DNA of 26,063 bases from a virus. The stretch spans positions 1 through 26,063 of the IMG/VR virus record IMGVR_UViG_3300020034_000063; one strand, 5' to 3'. The notes beneath the pieces were generated by a model, which was not told the DNA's origin, ran no database searches, and was given only the letters and a program-made list of their open reading frames with translations. Within the stretch, counting starts at the first letter, position 1. Each line of letters begins with the position of its first letter. Made by a program: the position numbers and the translations under genes. Below are positions 18,896-26,063 of the stretch, in pieces.

Positions 18896-19110
18896 ACGAC
18901 GATCCGCAGTTCCCCGGTCACGGTCTGATAGACCTGGCCGATCGCGAGCCCGCCGGCGAGCGCGGCCGCATTGTTCGCAAAGACGCCGGCACTCTGCGCG
19001 GCCGTCAGCGCCACCTGGATGGTCTGGAGCCACCGATCCCAGTCGGGATTCACCAGGCGCGATTGCTCGGTCACGACCGTGCGGCGCGGGACGGGGGCAA
19101 TCGGCGCCAT
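18892..19110 (-). CDS. 72-aa hypothetical tail-region protein
   Basis: Starts MAPIAPVPRRTVVTEQSRLV, then NPDWDRWLQTIQVALTAAQS and a helical Ala-rich segment, ending YQTVTGELRIVV. The 'DWDRWLQTI' motif is seen in small proteins beside podovirus tail genes; function unknown. The ATG overlaps the gp10-like stop (TGATG) and the stop overlaps the GNAT start. Predicted helix-plus-strand, no membrane segment. Confidence 0.55.
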   Translation of the reverse strand: MAPIAPVPRRTVVTEQSRLVNPDWDRWLQTIQVALTAAQSAGVFANNAAALAGGLAIGQVYQTVTGELRIVV

Positions 19111-20561
19111 CAGCTCGTCCCCACGGTGAGCTCGATTTCCGCATCCGAGACGCGAAACGGCACCGGGTCGGTAAAGATGAACTGGTCGACGTAGTTGCGC
19201 GCCTGGCCACAGGGTTGCCAGACGACGCGCGTGTTGTACTCGCCGAGTTTCCCGGCGGAGGTCCACTTCTCCGGGCCCCACGTCTTGCCCCCGTCGCGTG
19301 AGGTGCGGCGCATGACTTGCGGATCGAACCCCGGCGTGCTGCTCGTCCCGCTCAGGCCGATCCCCACATCCATCACGAGCTGCACGCTGCGCACGGTCAG
19401 CCGCGTCTGGCCCTGACTGATGCGCGGTGGCTGGCGCAGGCGCCGGATCGCGGCCTCGTCCACGTCGGTGAACAAGTCGAGCCCTTGCCGGTAGAGCGTG
19501 CCCGTCGCGCGGTCCCCGACGATGTGCTGATCGAACATCATCGCGTGCGTGAAGACGCGGAGCGCTTCATAGGTGCTCGTCGTCGTGTCCCAATAGCCGC
19601 GTTCGCCCCAGGCGCCTTCGGTCACGTCATACGTCCACGTCACGTCTTCGGTCGGAAACGACAGCACATAGAACGTGTGGCCATCTTCCTGATACCCGAA
19701 CGACACGGCATCGGACACGACGGCGTAGCGCGTGATCGCCTGCTCGATCGCGTGCGTGCTCACCCGCTGGCCGGTGTAGCCCTGGGACATCAGCACCATG
19801 CGGGTGCCCTGCGCATTCGAGGAGAGCCACACGAGCGGCGCCACATCCCGATTCGCACTGAACGGCGCCGCAATGCCCTGCTCGAGAAAGGCGCCCTGGA
19901 TCGGCGCGAACGGAAACGGGAAGCTGCCCGCGTTGTACCAGACCTCACTGGTCTGCCCGCCCTGGAGCCAGATTTCCCGATGGAGCACGGTCATTGCGAT
20001 CCACGGATCGGCGCCGGCCGTGCGTTGCGCGATCTGCGTCGGATCCCACGTCAACCCATCGAGCAGATCCGAGATTCGAAGTGTCGCCGTCGACGCATCG
20101 AGCGCGAGAAAGTAGCCATCGAGAAAGGCGCCCATCGTCGCGCCCGACGGCAGCACGACGGTCAAGACATTCGTCGCCAGCGTGAGGATGTAGCCCACAT
20201 CGCCGCTCGTGATGAACAGTTCCCCGCCGTTGGGCCCGTTCCAACAGAGCGTCGCCGGATTCGCATCCGAAGCCACGGTGCCGCGGGCGGTCGCACTCCA
20301 CACCCCGCCCGCCAGAAACGCTTCATAGAGCCGGAAGCCCGCGACAAAGAACCCGCGCCCATTCACCGCCCCGATTTCGCCACGGATGGGCCCTTCCGGG
20401 ACGGTGAGTACGTCCGCAAAGCCCGGCGTGGGCAGCAAACAGTAGGGACTCGGCGCGTTCGGGGTTTCGTTCTTTTCGACGTACAAATTGACGCACCGCT
20501 CCGAATCGGCCAGATAACTGGCTGACTGGTAGCTGATGCCCACAAGCCCCGGATACTTCAT
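19110..20561 (-). CDS. P22 gp10-like tail hub / packaged DNA stabilisation protein
   Basis: 483 aa, close to the 472 aa of P22 gp10. It opens MKYPGLVGISYQSASYLADS, ERCVNLYVEKNE, with YCLLPTPGFADVLTV at about 40-55, matching the family start (a peptide that names genes of origin, followed by 'r.vNLY.E'). The body is a beta-propeller-like string of strands (GRGFFVAGFRLYEAF, NGGELFITSGDVGYIL, DGYFLALDASTATLRISDLL) ending in RSVQLVMDVGIGL and NYVDQFIFTDPVPFRVSDAE. In P22 this protein sits below gp4 and gp26 to plug packaged DNA and anchor the needle. It is followed two genes on by ejection-block genes. Confidence 0.85.
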   Translation of the reverse strand: MKYPGLVGISYQSASYLADSERCVNLYVEKNETPNAPSPYCLLPTPGFADVLTVPEGPIRGEIGAVNGRGFFVAGFRLYEAFLAGGVWSATARGTVASDANPATLCWNGPNGGELFITSGDVGYILTLATNVLTVVLPSGATMGAFLDGYFLALDASTATLRISDLLDGLTWDPTQIAQRTAGADPWIAMTVLHREIWLQGGQTSEVWYNAGSFPFPFAPIQGAFLEQGIAAPFSANRDVAPLVWLSSNAQGTRMVLMSQGYTGQRVSTHAIEQAITRYAVVSDAVSFGYQEDGHTFYVLSFPTEDVTWTYDVTEGAWGERGYWDTTTSTYEALRVFTHAMMFDQHIVGDRATGTLYRQGLDLFTDVDEAAIRRLRQPPRISQGQTRLTVRSVQLVMDVGIGLSGTSSTPGFDPQVMRRTSRDGGKTWGPEKWTSAGKLGEYNTRVVWQPCGQARNYVDQFIFTDPVPFRVSDAEIELTVGTS

Positions 20562-20563
20562 GC

Positions 20564-20836
20564 TTACCGCTGGTAGAGCGCGACCATCAAGGTGGCGGTC
20601 GTGGTCGTGAAGTTCACGCGGATGGCCGCGATCTGCAGCAGGGTCGGCGCCGCGCAGGTAAAGTTGACGACCGTGCCGTTCTGCATCACGGCAGCGACGA
20701 TCCCCGCGCCCCCCACCCAGAGCGCGTCACAGGGGAGCACCGTTTCGCCCGTGCTGGACATGGCCAGGATGAAGGGCGCCGTATCGCTGGGCACCACCGG
20801 CACCCAAACGTTGTAGCGGGCGACATTGCCGTTCAT
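20564..20836 (-). CDS. 90-aa hypothetical beta-rich virion protein
   Basis: Starts MNGNVARYNVWVPVVPSDTA, then PFILAMSSTGETVLPCDALW. It is a compact beta-sandwich-like sequence with alternating hydrophobic residues and turns, ending TTTTATLMVALYQR. The ATG directly follows the gp4-like stop; the next gene starts 2 nt past its stop. Small strand-rich proteins between connector and hub genes are common in these phages, often acting as tail or head decoration. No specific family is recognised. Confidence 0.55.
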   Translation of the reverse strand: MNGNVARYNVWVPVVPSDTAPFILAMSSTGETVLPCDALWVGGAGIVAAVMQNGTVVNFTCAAPTLLQIAAIRVNFTTTTATLMVALYQR

Positions 20837-21580
20837 TTATCGGCTCCCTCCGGAGTCACTGAGCACGTTGTAGGTGCTCGCATTGGTGCGGTGCGTCACC
20901 GCCGGATCGAGCCCGAGGATCCCCGGCTTCACATTCGGGCGCTTCATCGTCGCGAAGGACTCATCCGCCATCGTCTTAAGGGTCGGCGGCGGCGCGACCC
21001 CGAACGGACTGCACAGCCGGAGCGCGAGCTGATACAGAAACGCCTCCGCATAGCCCGACGGCCCGATGATGAGGTCCGTCAAGGCCAACGGAATCCCGAT
21101 GGCTTGCGGGCTGTAGATCACGAGCGACACGGCCTGCGTCACCTGGGGCCAGACGAACAGCGAGCCCAGCGCGGTGCTCATCGAGGTCTGGTAAAAGCAC
21201 AACGTCGGGAGCGCCGACGGCAGGCTTTTGATGCTGATCGCGGCGTAGGCATCCTCATCGCAGATCCCGAGCGGCACTTCCACCGTCGGACTTGCGCCGG
21301 GGATCAGATACGAGACGCCGTTGAGCGAGACGGGGCGCGCCATGGTCACATCCGCCCCCACCAGGCCCAGCGTCAGCGTGCTCGTACTGGGCGGGAGCGT
21401 GGCCGGCGTCCGCGCCTGGACTGCGAGCGTGAGCCGATCCGCCGCCCACGCATCCAATTGCATTTGGAACCGGCGCAACACGATCGCGCCCTGCGCCGGG
21501 CTCATCGTGTCCCCGGGTTCGAGCACGCCGATTTCCATCAGCGCATCCGTCCCGATCGCCCGCACGGTACTGGCCGGCAT
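20837..21580 (-). CDS. P22 gp4-like head-completion (connector) protein
   Basis: 247 aa. A GGAGGG site lies 8 nt before the ATG. The start MPASTVRAIGTDALMEIGVL followed by EPGDTMSPAQGAIVLRRFQM and QLDAWAADRLTLAVQ matches the family signature (D-A-L-x-E-I-G-V-l ... l-r-r-l-n-x-l-L-d-x-W-s-A-D-r-l). The C-terminal end (GPSGYAEAFLYQLALRLCSP, then TLKTMADESFATMKRPN) is also typical, with the closing helix that packs against the portal. It joins the portal to the gp10 hub. At 247 aa it is longer than P22 gp4 (166 aa), as in many environmental podoviruses. Confidence 0.8.
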   Translation of the reverse strand: MPASTVRAIGTDALMEIGVLEPGDTMSPAQGAIVLRRFQMQLDAWAADRLTLAVQARTPATLPPSTSTLTLGLVGADVTMARPVSLNGVSYLIPGASPTVEVPLGICDEDAYAAISIKSLPSALPTLCFYQTSMSTALGSLFVWPQVTQAVSLVIYSPQAIGIPLALTDLIIGPSGYAEAFLYQLALRLCSPFGVAPPPTLKTMADESFATMKRPNVKPGILGLDPAVTHRTNASTYNVLSDSGGSR

Positions 21581-21597
21581 CTACGGGTCCCTCCGCG

Positions 21598-21831
21598 TTA
21601 CCATGGGCGCCTGCAGAGGGTGCAGCGGGGGGGATCCTCGCACTCCGGCACGTCGGGCACCGCGTAGGGCGCCGTCCCGCGCGGCGGTTCGTGGCCCGGC
21701 GACAGCAGGCGCTCGATCGCCTGCCGACTCGCCTCGGACAACGCCGCCCACTGCACCGCCGTGATCCAGGGCACGGCCCGCCCCCGCACGACCGACGGAC
21801 ACGGGCCCGGACACCCACACGCGTGCGTCAC
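21598..21831 (-). CDS. 77-aa Cys-rich hypothetical protein
   Basis: GTG start immediately after the previous stop. It reads MTHACGCPGPCPSVVRGRAV, then PWITAVQWAALSEASRQAIE and ends PECEDPPRCTLCRRPW. Six Cys: three near the N-terminus (CGCPGPC) and three near the C-terminus (C...C-x2-C), likely to bind one or two zinc ions with a helix in between. It is unusual among head genes and has no recognised family. Confidence 0.5.
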   Translation of the reverse strand: MTHACGCPGPCPSVVRGRAVPWITAVQWAALSEASRQAIERLLSPGHEPPRGTAPYAVPDVPECEDPPRCTLCRRPW

Positions 21832-22026
21832 TCAGCCCTCGCTCCGGGGTGGCGGCTCATGGCGTGCGGGACTGGCGGGCGTCTTCACGTCCGCGGCTTT
21901 CGGTTTGGCCACGGGCTTCGCGGAGGGATCGGTAAACCCGTCCTTCTCAGCCGCGGCCTGGTCGCTCGGCGACTGCACCGAGCGCTCCACCCCGTCTTTG
22001 AACAGCAGCTTCGGATACGTGCTCAT
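21832..22026 (-). CDS. 64-aa hypothetical protein
   Basis: Starts MSTYPKLLFKDGVERSVQSP, then SDQAAAEKDGFTDPSAKPVA and a Lys/Pro/Ala tail ending RHEPPPRSEG. The first 35 residues fit a short domain ('YP.LLF.DG....V.s..d...a...GF.d.') common in phage head operons; the rest is disordered. The ATG overlaps the previous stop (ATGA). Confidence 0.6.
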   Translation of the reverse strand: MSTYPKLLFKDGVERSVQSPSDQAAAEKDGFTDPSAKPVAKPKAADVKTPASPARHEPPPRSEG

Positions 22027-22544
22027 GCCACCTGCTCCTTTTTGCGCTTCGCGGGTTTCGTGTCGACGCCGGCCAGCAACGCCTCGAGCTCCTCGGGCGA
22101 CAACGCGGAGAGTTTGTTGCGCAGCGCGGTCATTCGGTCCTGATTCTGGGCCTCGATCATCAGGGCGCGGTCCTCGGGCGACAGCGCCTCGAGGGCGGCG
22201 CGCATGGCCTCCATGGGATCCGGCGCCACCGCATTCGCGGGCGCGACGGAGAGATAGCCTTCCGCGACGCGCGCGGTGTACTGCGTCGCATCGGTCACGG
22301 TGATCTCGTCCCCGTTGCTGTGCCAAAGCAGCCGGGGATACTGCGCCGTCTTCGAGAAGTCCTCACCGGTGCGCGGCGTTTCCGCGGACATAAAGAACGT
22401 CGGCCGCGGATCATCCTTCGTCGGGAGCAAGCGGAGATCGTTGAGCTGCCGCGGTTTGATCGGCGACCGCCCGGACACGTCCGTGGTGCCCAGTTGCGCC
22501 TTGAGCGCGGCGATCTGCTCCGGGGTAAACATCGAGAGATCCAT
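22023..22544 (-). CDS. 173-aa head-region hypothetical protein
   Basis: Starts MDLSMFTPEQIAALKAQLGT, with a middle region TFFMSAETPRTGEDF and YPRLLWHSNGDEITVTDATQ, followed by EGYLSVAPAN and helices rich in Leu, Glu and Arg (ALEALSPEDRALMIEAQNQD then MTALRNKLSALSPEELEALL). The phrase YPRLLWH.NGDEI echoes YPKLLFKDG in the next gene, suggesting a shared small domain. The tail is Lys-rich. Located between the beta-rich head protein and gp4-like genes. Function unknown; a minor head protein is plausible. Confidence 0.6.
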   Translation of the reverse strand: MDLSMFTPEQIAALKAQLGTTDVSGRSPIKPRQLNDLRLLPTKDDPRPTFFMSAETPRTGEDFSKTAQYPRLLWHSNGDEITVTDATQYTARVAEGYLSVAPANAVAPDPMEAMRAALEALSPEDRALMIEAQNQDRMTALRNKLSALSPEELEALLAGVDTKPAKRKKEQVA

Positions 22545-22556
22545 GTCGATCCTTTC

Positions 22557-22967
22557 CTAGGTGACAGGGGCGACGTTGAGGGCCAGGACGTACCACGTGC
22601 CGGTCACGGCCCCCGCGGTCGTGATGGCGACGAGGCTGATGCTGGACCCGACAAACGCCCCGAAGGTAATCGTGCTCTTCGCCCCGCCCGTGACGCCGTC
22701 GTTGATCAGGCCGGTGGCCGTCACGACATGCGCGAACGCCGACCCGGCGACGATCCGGAGTTCGGTCCCTTCCTGCGCCGCACTCGGGGCCGCGAGCGTA
22801 TACGCGCCGATCGACCCTTTCGTCAGTTTCACGAGGCCGGTCGAGATCGGAATCGCCCCGTTGACCGGCATCAACGTGAGGGGTTGCAACTGACCGGGGA
22901 TCCGCACCGTGCCGGTCAGGTCGTAATCCGCGCCCGGGAGAAAGGCGCCGCCTGCGGAAGCTGCCAT
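22557..22967 (-). CDS. Beta-rich head protein, paralogue of its neighbour
   Basis: 136 aa. Sequence MAASAGGAFLPGADYDLTGT continues as strand-rich with the block LVKLTKGSIGAYTLAAPSAA, then QEGTELRIVAGSAFAHVVTA. A similar block, LTKATAGAYTLVGPALDQNN, RITFISNTAAAHTI, occurs in the gene at 23030-23617. Both sit just after the coat gene, so capsid decoration is likely. No cement-protein signature is seen. The stop is 12 nt before the next gene's start. Confidence 0.55.
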   Translation of the reverse strand: MAASAGGAFLPGADYDLTGTVRIPGQLQPLTLMPVNGAIPISTGLVKLTKGSIGAYTLAAPSAAQEGTELRIVAGSAFAHVVTATGLINDGVTGGAKSTITFGAFVGSSISLVAITTAGAVTGTWYVLALNVAPVT

Positions 22968-23029
22968 GTGTGCTCACTCCTTCGCGAAAACGGGGCCGCA
23001 CCCCTCAACTGCGTGCGGCCCGTGATGAC

Positions 23030-23617
23030 CTACGCAATCACGACGGAGACGCCGCCGACCGCCACCGGGACCCACACCCCGCCCGTCGCCTGGACGGTAA
23101 AGTTGGACCCCACCGCCGCGACAAACGTCGCCACATCGCTGGCGGTCGTGTTGCCGAAGAAGCCCGCCGTATACGTGATCGTGTGCGCGGCGGCCGTGTT
23201 CGAGATGAACGTGATCCGGTTGTTCTGATCCAGCGCGGGGCCGACGAGCGTATACGCGCCCGCCGTGGCCTTCGTCAGGAAGATGAACATGTCGGACACC
23301 GGCACCGTGCCCACACCGCCGGGGCCCGTGATCGCCCCGTCCACGCCGAAACTCAGCGACCAGGGCCCGCTGATGTTCACGAAGTCGATCGGATAGCCGT
23401 AGATGACCGGCGCGAGCACGCCATGCGGGCCGGCCGTGGTGCCGTGATACCCCGGGACCACCCCCACGACGGGGGAGAGCCCGACGCTGGTGATGCGCAT
23501 GTATTCGTCATCGACAATCGCCAGCATCTTGTTCGCGATGCCGGTGGCGGAGGTGAGGCGAATGGTCGTATCGTTCGTCAGTTTCGCGCCGGCGAGCGTC
23601 GTAATCGCAAGTGGCAT
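23030..23617 (-). CDS. Beta-rich head protein with duplicated domain
   Basis: 195 aa. The first 75 residues (MPLAITTLAGAKLTNDTTIR, LTSATGIANKMLAIVDDEYM, then RITSVGLSP) form a domain typical of phage virion proteins that carry 'mlaIDdEymrits' and 'rG..GT.a..H'. Here that reads VVPGYHGTTAGPHG. Residues 105-195 carry LTKATAGAYTLVGPALDQNN, matching the neighbouring gene. An AGGGAAAG site lies upstream of the ATG. It directly follows the coat gene, so a head-decoration or fibre-attachment role fits. Confidence 0.6.
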   Translation of the reverse strand: MPLAITTLAGAKLTNDTTIRLTSATGIANKMLAIVDDEYMRITSVGLSPVVGVVPGYHGTTAGPHGVLAPVIYGYPIDFVNISGPWSLSFGVDGAITGPGGVGTVPVSDMFIFLTKATAGAYTLVGPALDQNNRITFISNTAAAHTITYTAGFFGNTTASDVATFVAAVGSNFTVQATGGVWVPVAVGGVSVVIA

Positions 23618-23684
23618 GTCTTTCCCTTGACCCTTCTGGAGTGGCCGGGTCGTAGCCCGGCCCCGAGTTCACGGTTCTGACGGA

Positions 23685-24944
23685 CTAGCCCGCCACAACG
23701 ACGCCGAGTTCCTGCCGCAGGACCGCCGTGCCATAGAGCACGTCAATGCGCTGCAGCCATTGATCGGTCAGCGCGACGTAATCGCGGATGACCCGGATCG
23801 ACTTCCCGCTCTTCCGTGACGCGGCGCGATACGCCTTGTCGGTCCCACCAGGCAGCGGCATGTCGACCATCGCGATCGTCCCGAAGTCCTTGTGGACCGC
23901 GAGATTCTGCGGGCTCTGCTTGCCGACGATCGTCGCGAAGGACGCCGCGGGCGTATCCCACACGTAGACCGGGGTATTGACCGCGGGGAGGTTGGTGACG
24001 TTCTGCAGCTGCGAGCCGGGGCCGATGATCGCCGGGCCGATCGGGATGACCATGGTCCCGGTCGTGTCACTCGTGGTCGCGGTGACGACAAAGTGCATCG
24101 TCTGGCCGGTGGACGAGAACGACTGCGGGTTGATCCCGTTGACCGGGGTCGTGGTCGACACGAAGCTGATCTTGTCGCCCGCGTTGAGCGTCGACACACC
24201 CGACTGCCAGCCGGTCGTGGTGATCGTGCTCGCGCCAGAGGCCGGGACCGCGCTGACGATCGGCGTCGACACGCCGAGCGCGCCGACGGTCTGGACATAG
24301 ATGTTCTGATCCATGTACCAGTCGGCGCCGATGGTGTTCGACTGCACCATGGAGCCGCTGTTGTACTGGGACGAGATCGCCTTCGTCGCGTTGAACAACC
24401 CCTTCAGGTTGTCCATCAGCGTGAAATCCGCGATCGGATTCAGGAACATGTTGCGCTCTTCCGGCGGCGCGGCCATGTTGTCCAGCTTGACTTTGGCCAG
24501 CCCGTAGGTCGTCAGGGACGACGGCGTGACGCCTGGCGTGCCGACAAACTCATTGAGGCCCTGGGCGAGGTTGCACACGTCCTGATCGATCAGATTCGAC
24601 AGCCGCGCAATCTGCGGCGCCAGGACCCGCTTGCGGTAGTTGTCGATGTCCAGCATGAGCTGCTGGGAGCTGACCTGCGTGTCCACGCCGCGCTGGAACG
24701 ACAGCGTGAGGGGCACTTCCGTCTCGGTGATCGCTTCGATCTGCACCGCCTGGCCGAGCCGACCGAGATAGCGCGGGGGCTTGCGGATGCGGAGCGTCTG
24801 GCCGAGCACGGCGCCGCCGAACTCGAAATCGTCCGAGTATTCCGAGTTCAGATTGATGAGCACGCTGTTCGTGTTCTCGAGCACGTCCAGCGCTTCGTAC
24901 GTGATGATGTCGTTGGTGAGCAGCGTATTGGGCGGAGGGGGCAC
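23685..24944 (-). CDS. P22-type major capsid (coat) protein
   Basis: 419 aa, near the 430 aa of P22 gp5. GTG start. The opening (LLTNDIITYEALDVLENTNS, then VLINLNSEYSDDFEFGGAVL) and GQTLRIRKPPRY, with QAVQIEAITETEVPLTL, match the N-arm and E-loop region of P22-family coats ('lt...i..ea...l.n..v....vn.dy...f......G.t..irkP'). VPLTLSFQRGVDTQVSSQQL, DNYRKRVLAPQIARLSNLID follows as the spine helix. An inserted Thr/Ser/Val-rich region at about 220-300 fits the I-domain position. The final PLPGGTDKAYRAASRKSGKS, IRVIRDYV closes the P-domain. It forms the icosahedral shell. Confidence 0.85.
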   Translation of the reverse strand: MPPPPNTLLTNDIITYEALDVLENTNSVLINLNSEYSDDFEFGGAVLGQTLRIRKPPRYLGRLGQAVQIEAITETEVPLTLSFQRGVDTQVSSQQLMLDIDNYRKRVLAPQIARLSNLIDQDVCNLAQGLNEFVGTPGVTPSSLTTYGLAKVKLDNMAAPPEERNMFLNPIADFTLMDNLKGLFNATKAISSQYNSGSMVQSNTIGADWYMDQNIYVQTVGALGVSTPIVSAVPASGASTITTTGWQSGVSTLNAGDKISFVSTTTPVNGINPQSFSSTGQTMHFVVTATTSDTTGTMVIPIGPAIIGPGSQLQNVTNLPAVNTPVYVWDTPAASFATIVGKQSPQNLAVHKDFGTIAMVDMPLPGGTDKAYRAASRKSGKSIRVIRDYVALTDQWLQRIDVLYGTAVLRQELGVVVAG

Positions 24945-25006
24945 AGGGCACCTACCTTCTAGACGGCACCCTCCCGGCTACAAGGGGTGTCATCGCAGTC
25001 AGCGGG

Positions 25007-25050
25007 TGCCCGTAGCGTCCTCGAGGCCGGAGAGGCGAGGATGACGGGCA
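25007..25050. other. Long hairpin between the scaffold-like and coat genes
   Basis: TGCCCGT (25007-25013) pairs with ACGGGCA (25044-25050), a 4/2-nt internal loop follows, then TCCTCG (25018-25023) pairs with CGAGGA (25036-25041) around a 12-nt loop. This gives 13 G/C-rich pairs in the 122-nt gap before the coat gene. On the minus strand no T-run follows, so it is not an intrinsic terminator. It could stabilise or cut mRNA so that coat is made in excess of scaffold. Confidence 0.55.
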
Positions 25051-25066
25051 GAATTCCGACGCGAAC

Positions 25067-26026
25067 CTACGTGTAACGTCCTTTCACGCCGCGCTCTTGC
25101 GCCCGGCGCTGTCGATACCCACTCTTGTCGAAGTCGAAGCCTTTGCCCGCCAAGTCCGCAGACGGGGTGACGGTGGTACGGCTCCCACTCCCGACGGGTT
25201 GCATGGGCGCCGGGGCGTGAAACGTCTGGGCCTGCGCGTGGCCGTTCCCGGTCGACGCCGGCACGAGCTTGGCAAGCTCGATTCCGAATTCAATCGGGCC
25301 CACCGTCGCCAACCGTTGTGCCAACGCGGCATCTTTGCCGATCGCGTACTGCAGATGCTCTGACTGCGGATGGTGGATGATCGCTTCCAGACGATCCCCG
25401 CTCATTGGCACCTGCGCGCCGGGACCGTTCAGCGCGTGCACGTTGAAATCGGCATACGTCTCGCGGCCCTTCGCGCGTGTCCGCTCCACGGTGTCAGTGA
25501 ACGTGCGCTGATACCGATCCCGCTCGAGCGCCTGCTGGATGCGGCCGTCGAACGCTTGCGCCTGCTGTTCATGCACCCAGAGCGCTTGATCGCGCGTGAA
25601 CTGTTCGTACGTCTCGTACTTGGTGCCGACCTCGTTGACATCGGGCTCGGGGCGCGTGTAGACGGGCGCGGCGGGACGCTCCGGTTCCCGCGCTGGCTGT
25701 GGGGGCTGGGCCAGTCGCGCTTTGAGCTCGTCCCGTTCGCGGGCAATGGCTTCGCGCTCGCGTTCCGCTGCCTCCGCGCGCGTCTCCGCGGCTTTGCGCT
25801 GTTCCGTCAGTTCGGAGAAACGTTGCCGCCCGCGGGTTTCCTTGACGGGTTCTGTGGCGATCGGCGTGGCGGGCGTGGCCTCCGTGGCGGGGGCCGTCTC
25901 TGGCTCGGGGGCATGACGGTCCATGACCTCCTGCAGCGCCTCAGTCGTTGCGCCAGAGTCGGCCGCACCGGACAACACGCGTCCATCCTGTTCGGCAGAC
26001 ACGTGTGTCGAGGTTTCAACCGGCAT
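25067..26026 (-). CDS. Scaffold-like protein
   Basis: 319 aa. It sits directly upstream of the coat gene, the usual scaffolding position in P22-type phages (303 aa in P22 gp8). The first 60 residues are acidic and Ala/Pro/Thr-rich (APEPETAPATEATPATPI). Residues about 65-110 form a charged coiled coil (SELTEQRKAAETRAEAAERE, then REAIARERDELKARL). The middle carries YETYEQFTRDQALWVHEQQA and helices, and the C-terminal 30 residues are basic (GFDFDKSGYRQRRAQERGVK), as needed to bind coat protein. Scaffold recruits coat subunits and leaves or is cut before maturation. The basic C-terminus and position support the call, sequence identity does not prove it. Confidence 0.7.
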   Translation of the reverse strand: MPVETSTHVSAEQDGRVLSGAADSGATTEALQEVMDRHAPEPETAPATEATPATPIATEPVKETRGRQRFSELTEQRKAAETRAEAAEREREAIARERDELKARLAQPPQPAREPERPAAPVYTRPEPDVNEVGTKYETYEQFTRDQALWVHEQQAQAFDGRIQQALERDRYQRTFTDTVERTRAKGRETYADFNVHALNGPGAQVPMSGDRLEAIIHHPQSEHLQYAIGKDAALAQRLATVGPIEFGIELAKLVPASTGNGHAQAQTFHAPAPMQPVGSGSRTTVTPSADLAGKGFDFDKSGYRQRRAQERGVKGRYT

Positions 26027-26063
26027 GGACGGCCTCAGTGTACTCCCCTTGACGCACCGGGGC
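26016..26063 (-). CDS. C-terminal end of an upstream gene, possibly portal
   Basis: The frame at the right edge reads APVRQGEYTEAVHAG and stops at 26018-26016, 11 nt inside the scaffold-like gene. This is the overlap style used elsewhere here. A portal gene normally precedes scaffold in P22-type phages, but too little is visible to identify it. Confidence 0.35.
   Translation of the reverse strand, partial: APVRQGEYTEAVHAG

Noticed and set aside
19317-20525. Plus-strand open frame of 402 codons, and similar ones at 13808-14779 and 23892-24962
   Set aside because: All opposite genes with clear family signatures (gp10-like, ejection-type, coat); no motif of their own.

Overview
This window looks like an unintegrated stretch of a temperate, short-tailed (podovirus-type) phage genome with high GC content. 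All the identifiable large genes are phage genes, and I see no host metabolic genes. The host is probably a high-GC Gram-negative bacterium: there are two to three signal-peptide proteins, candidate spanin-like proteins and a bacterial tRNA-Glu attachment sequence. I cannot name a genus.

Layout, left to right. (1) 1-3887, minus strand: an early operon with nearly every gene overlapping the next by 1-8 nt. In order of transcription it holds a Cro-like repressor, an excisionase-like HTH protein, two tiny membrane proteins, a 69-aa protein, an Erf-type single-strand annealing protein, a YqaJ-type exonuclease, three Cys-rich mini-proteins, a NinB-like protein, another Cys-rich protein, an HNH-like protein and a cut-off gene. 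(2) 3888-3977: a divergent control region with a strong leftward promoter whose spacer holds a perfect palindrome. (3) 3978-6172, plus strand: a CI-like repressor and a tyrosine integrase. (4) 6107-6365: an attP-like site. It holds the 3' part of a tRNA-Glu(UUC) gene flanked by paired copies of GAAAGTGCC, with phage genes on both sides. (5) 6385-7168, plus strand: a three-gene 'moron' operon with its own consensus promoter, ending in a secreted protein. (6) 7169-12651, minus strand: lysis and accessory genes (holin candidate, glycoside-hydrolase-fold protein, propeller/fascin-like protein, two membrane or exported coiled-coil proteins) and tail-fibre-type proteins. (7) 12788-26063, minus strand: virion genes. 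Running with transcription (right to left) these are a possible portal C-terminus, scaffold-like protein, P22-type coat protein, two related beta-rich head proteins, small genes, gp4-like connector, gp10-like tail protein, GNAT-like protein, and three or four internal virion/ejection proteins. Terminase and most of the portal would lie beyond the right edge.

The architecture is mosaic: a P22-type head and tail stub, lambda-like recombination (Erf/exonuclease/NinB), and an ejection block resembling the T7 gp13-gp16 region with an acetyltransferase-like gene beside it. The points most worth following are the complete attP with lambda-like arm sites, the predicted leaderless cro transcript with its operator inside the promoter, the cluster of Cys-rich mini-proteins, two probable one-base frame breaks, and the signal-peptide-bearing fibre-like protein. 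Function assignments come from reading the protein sequences, and no database search was run.
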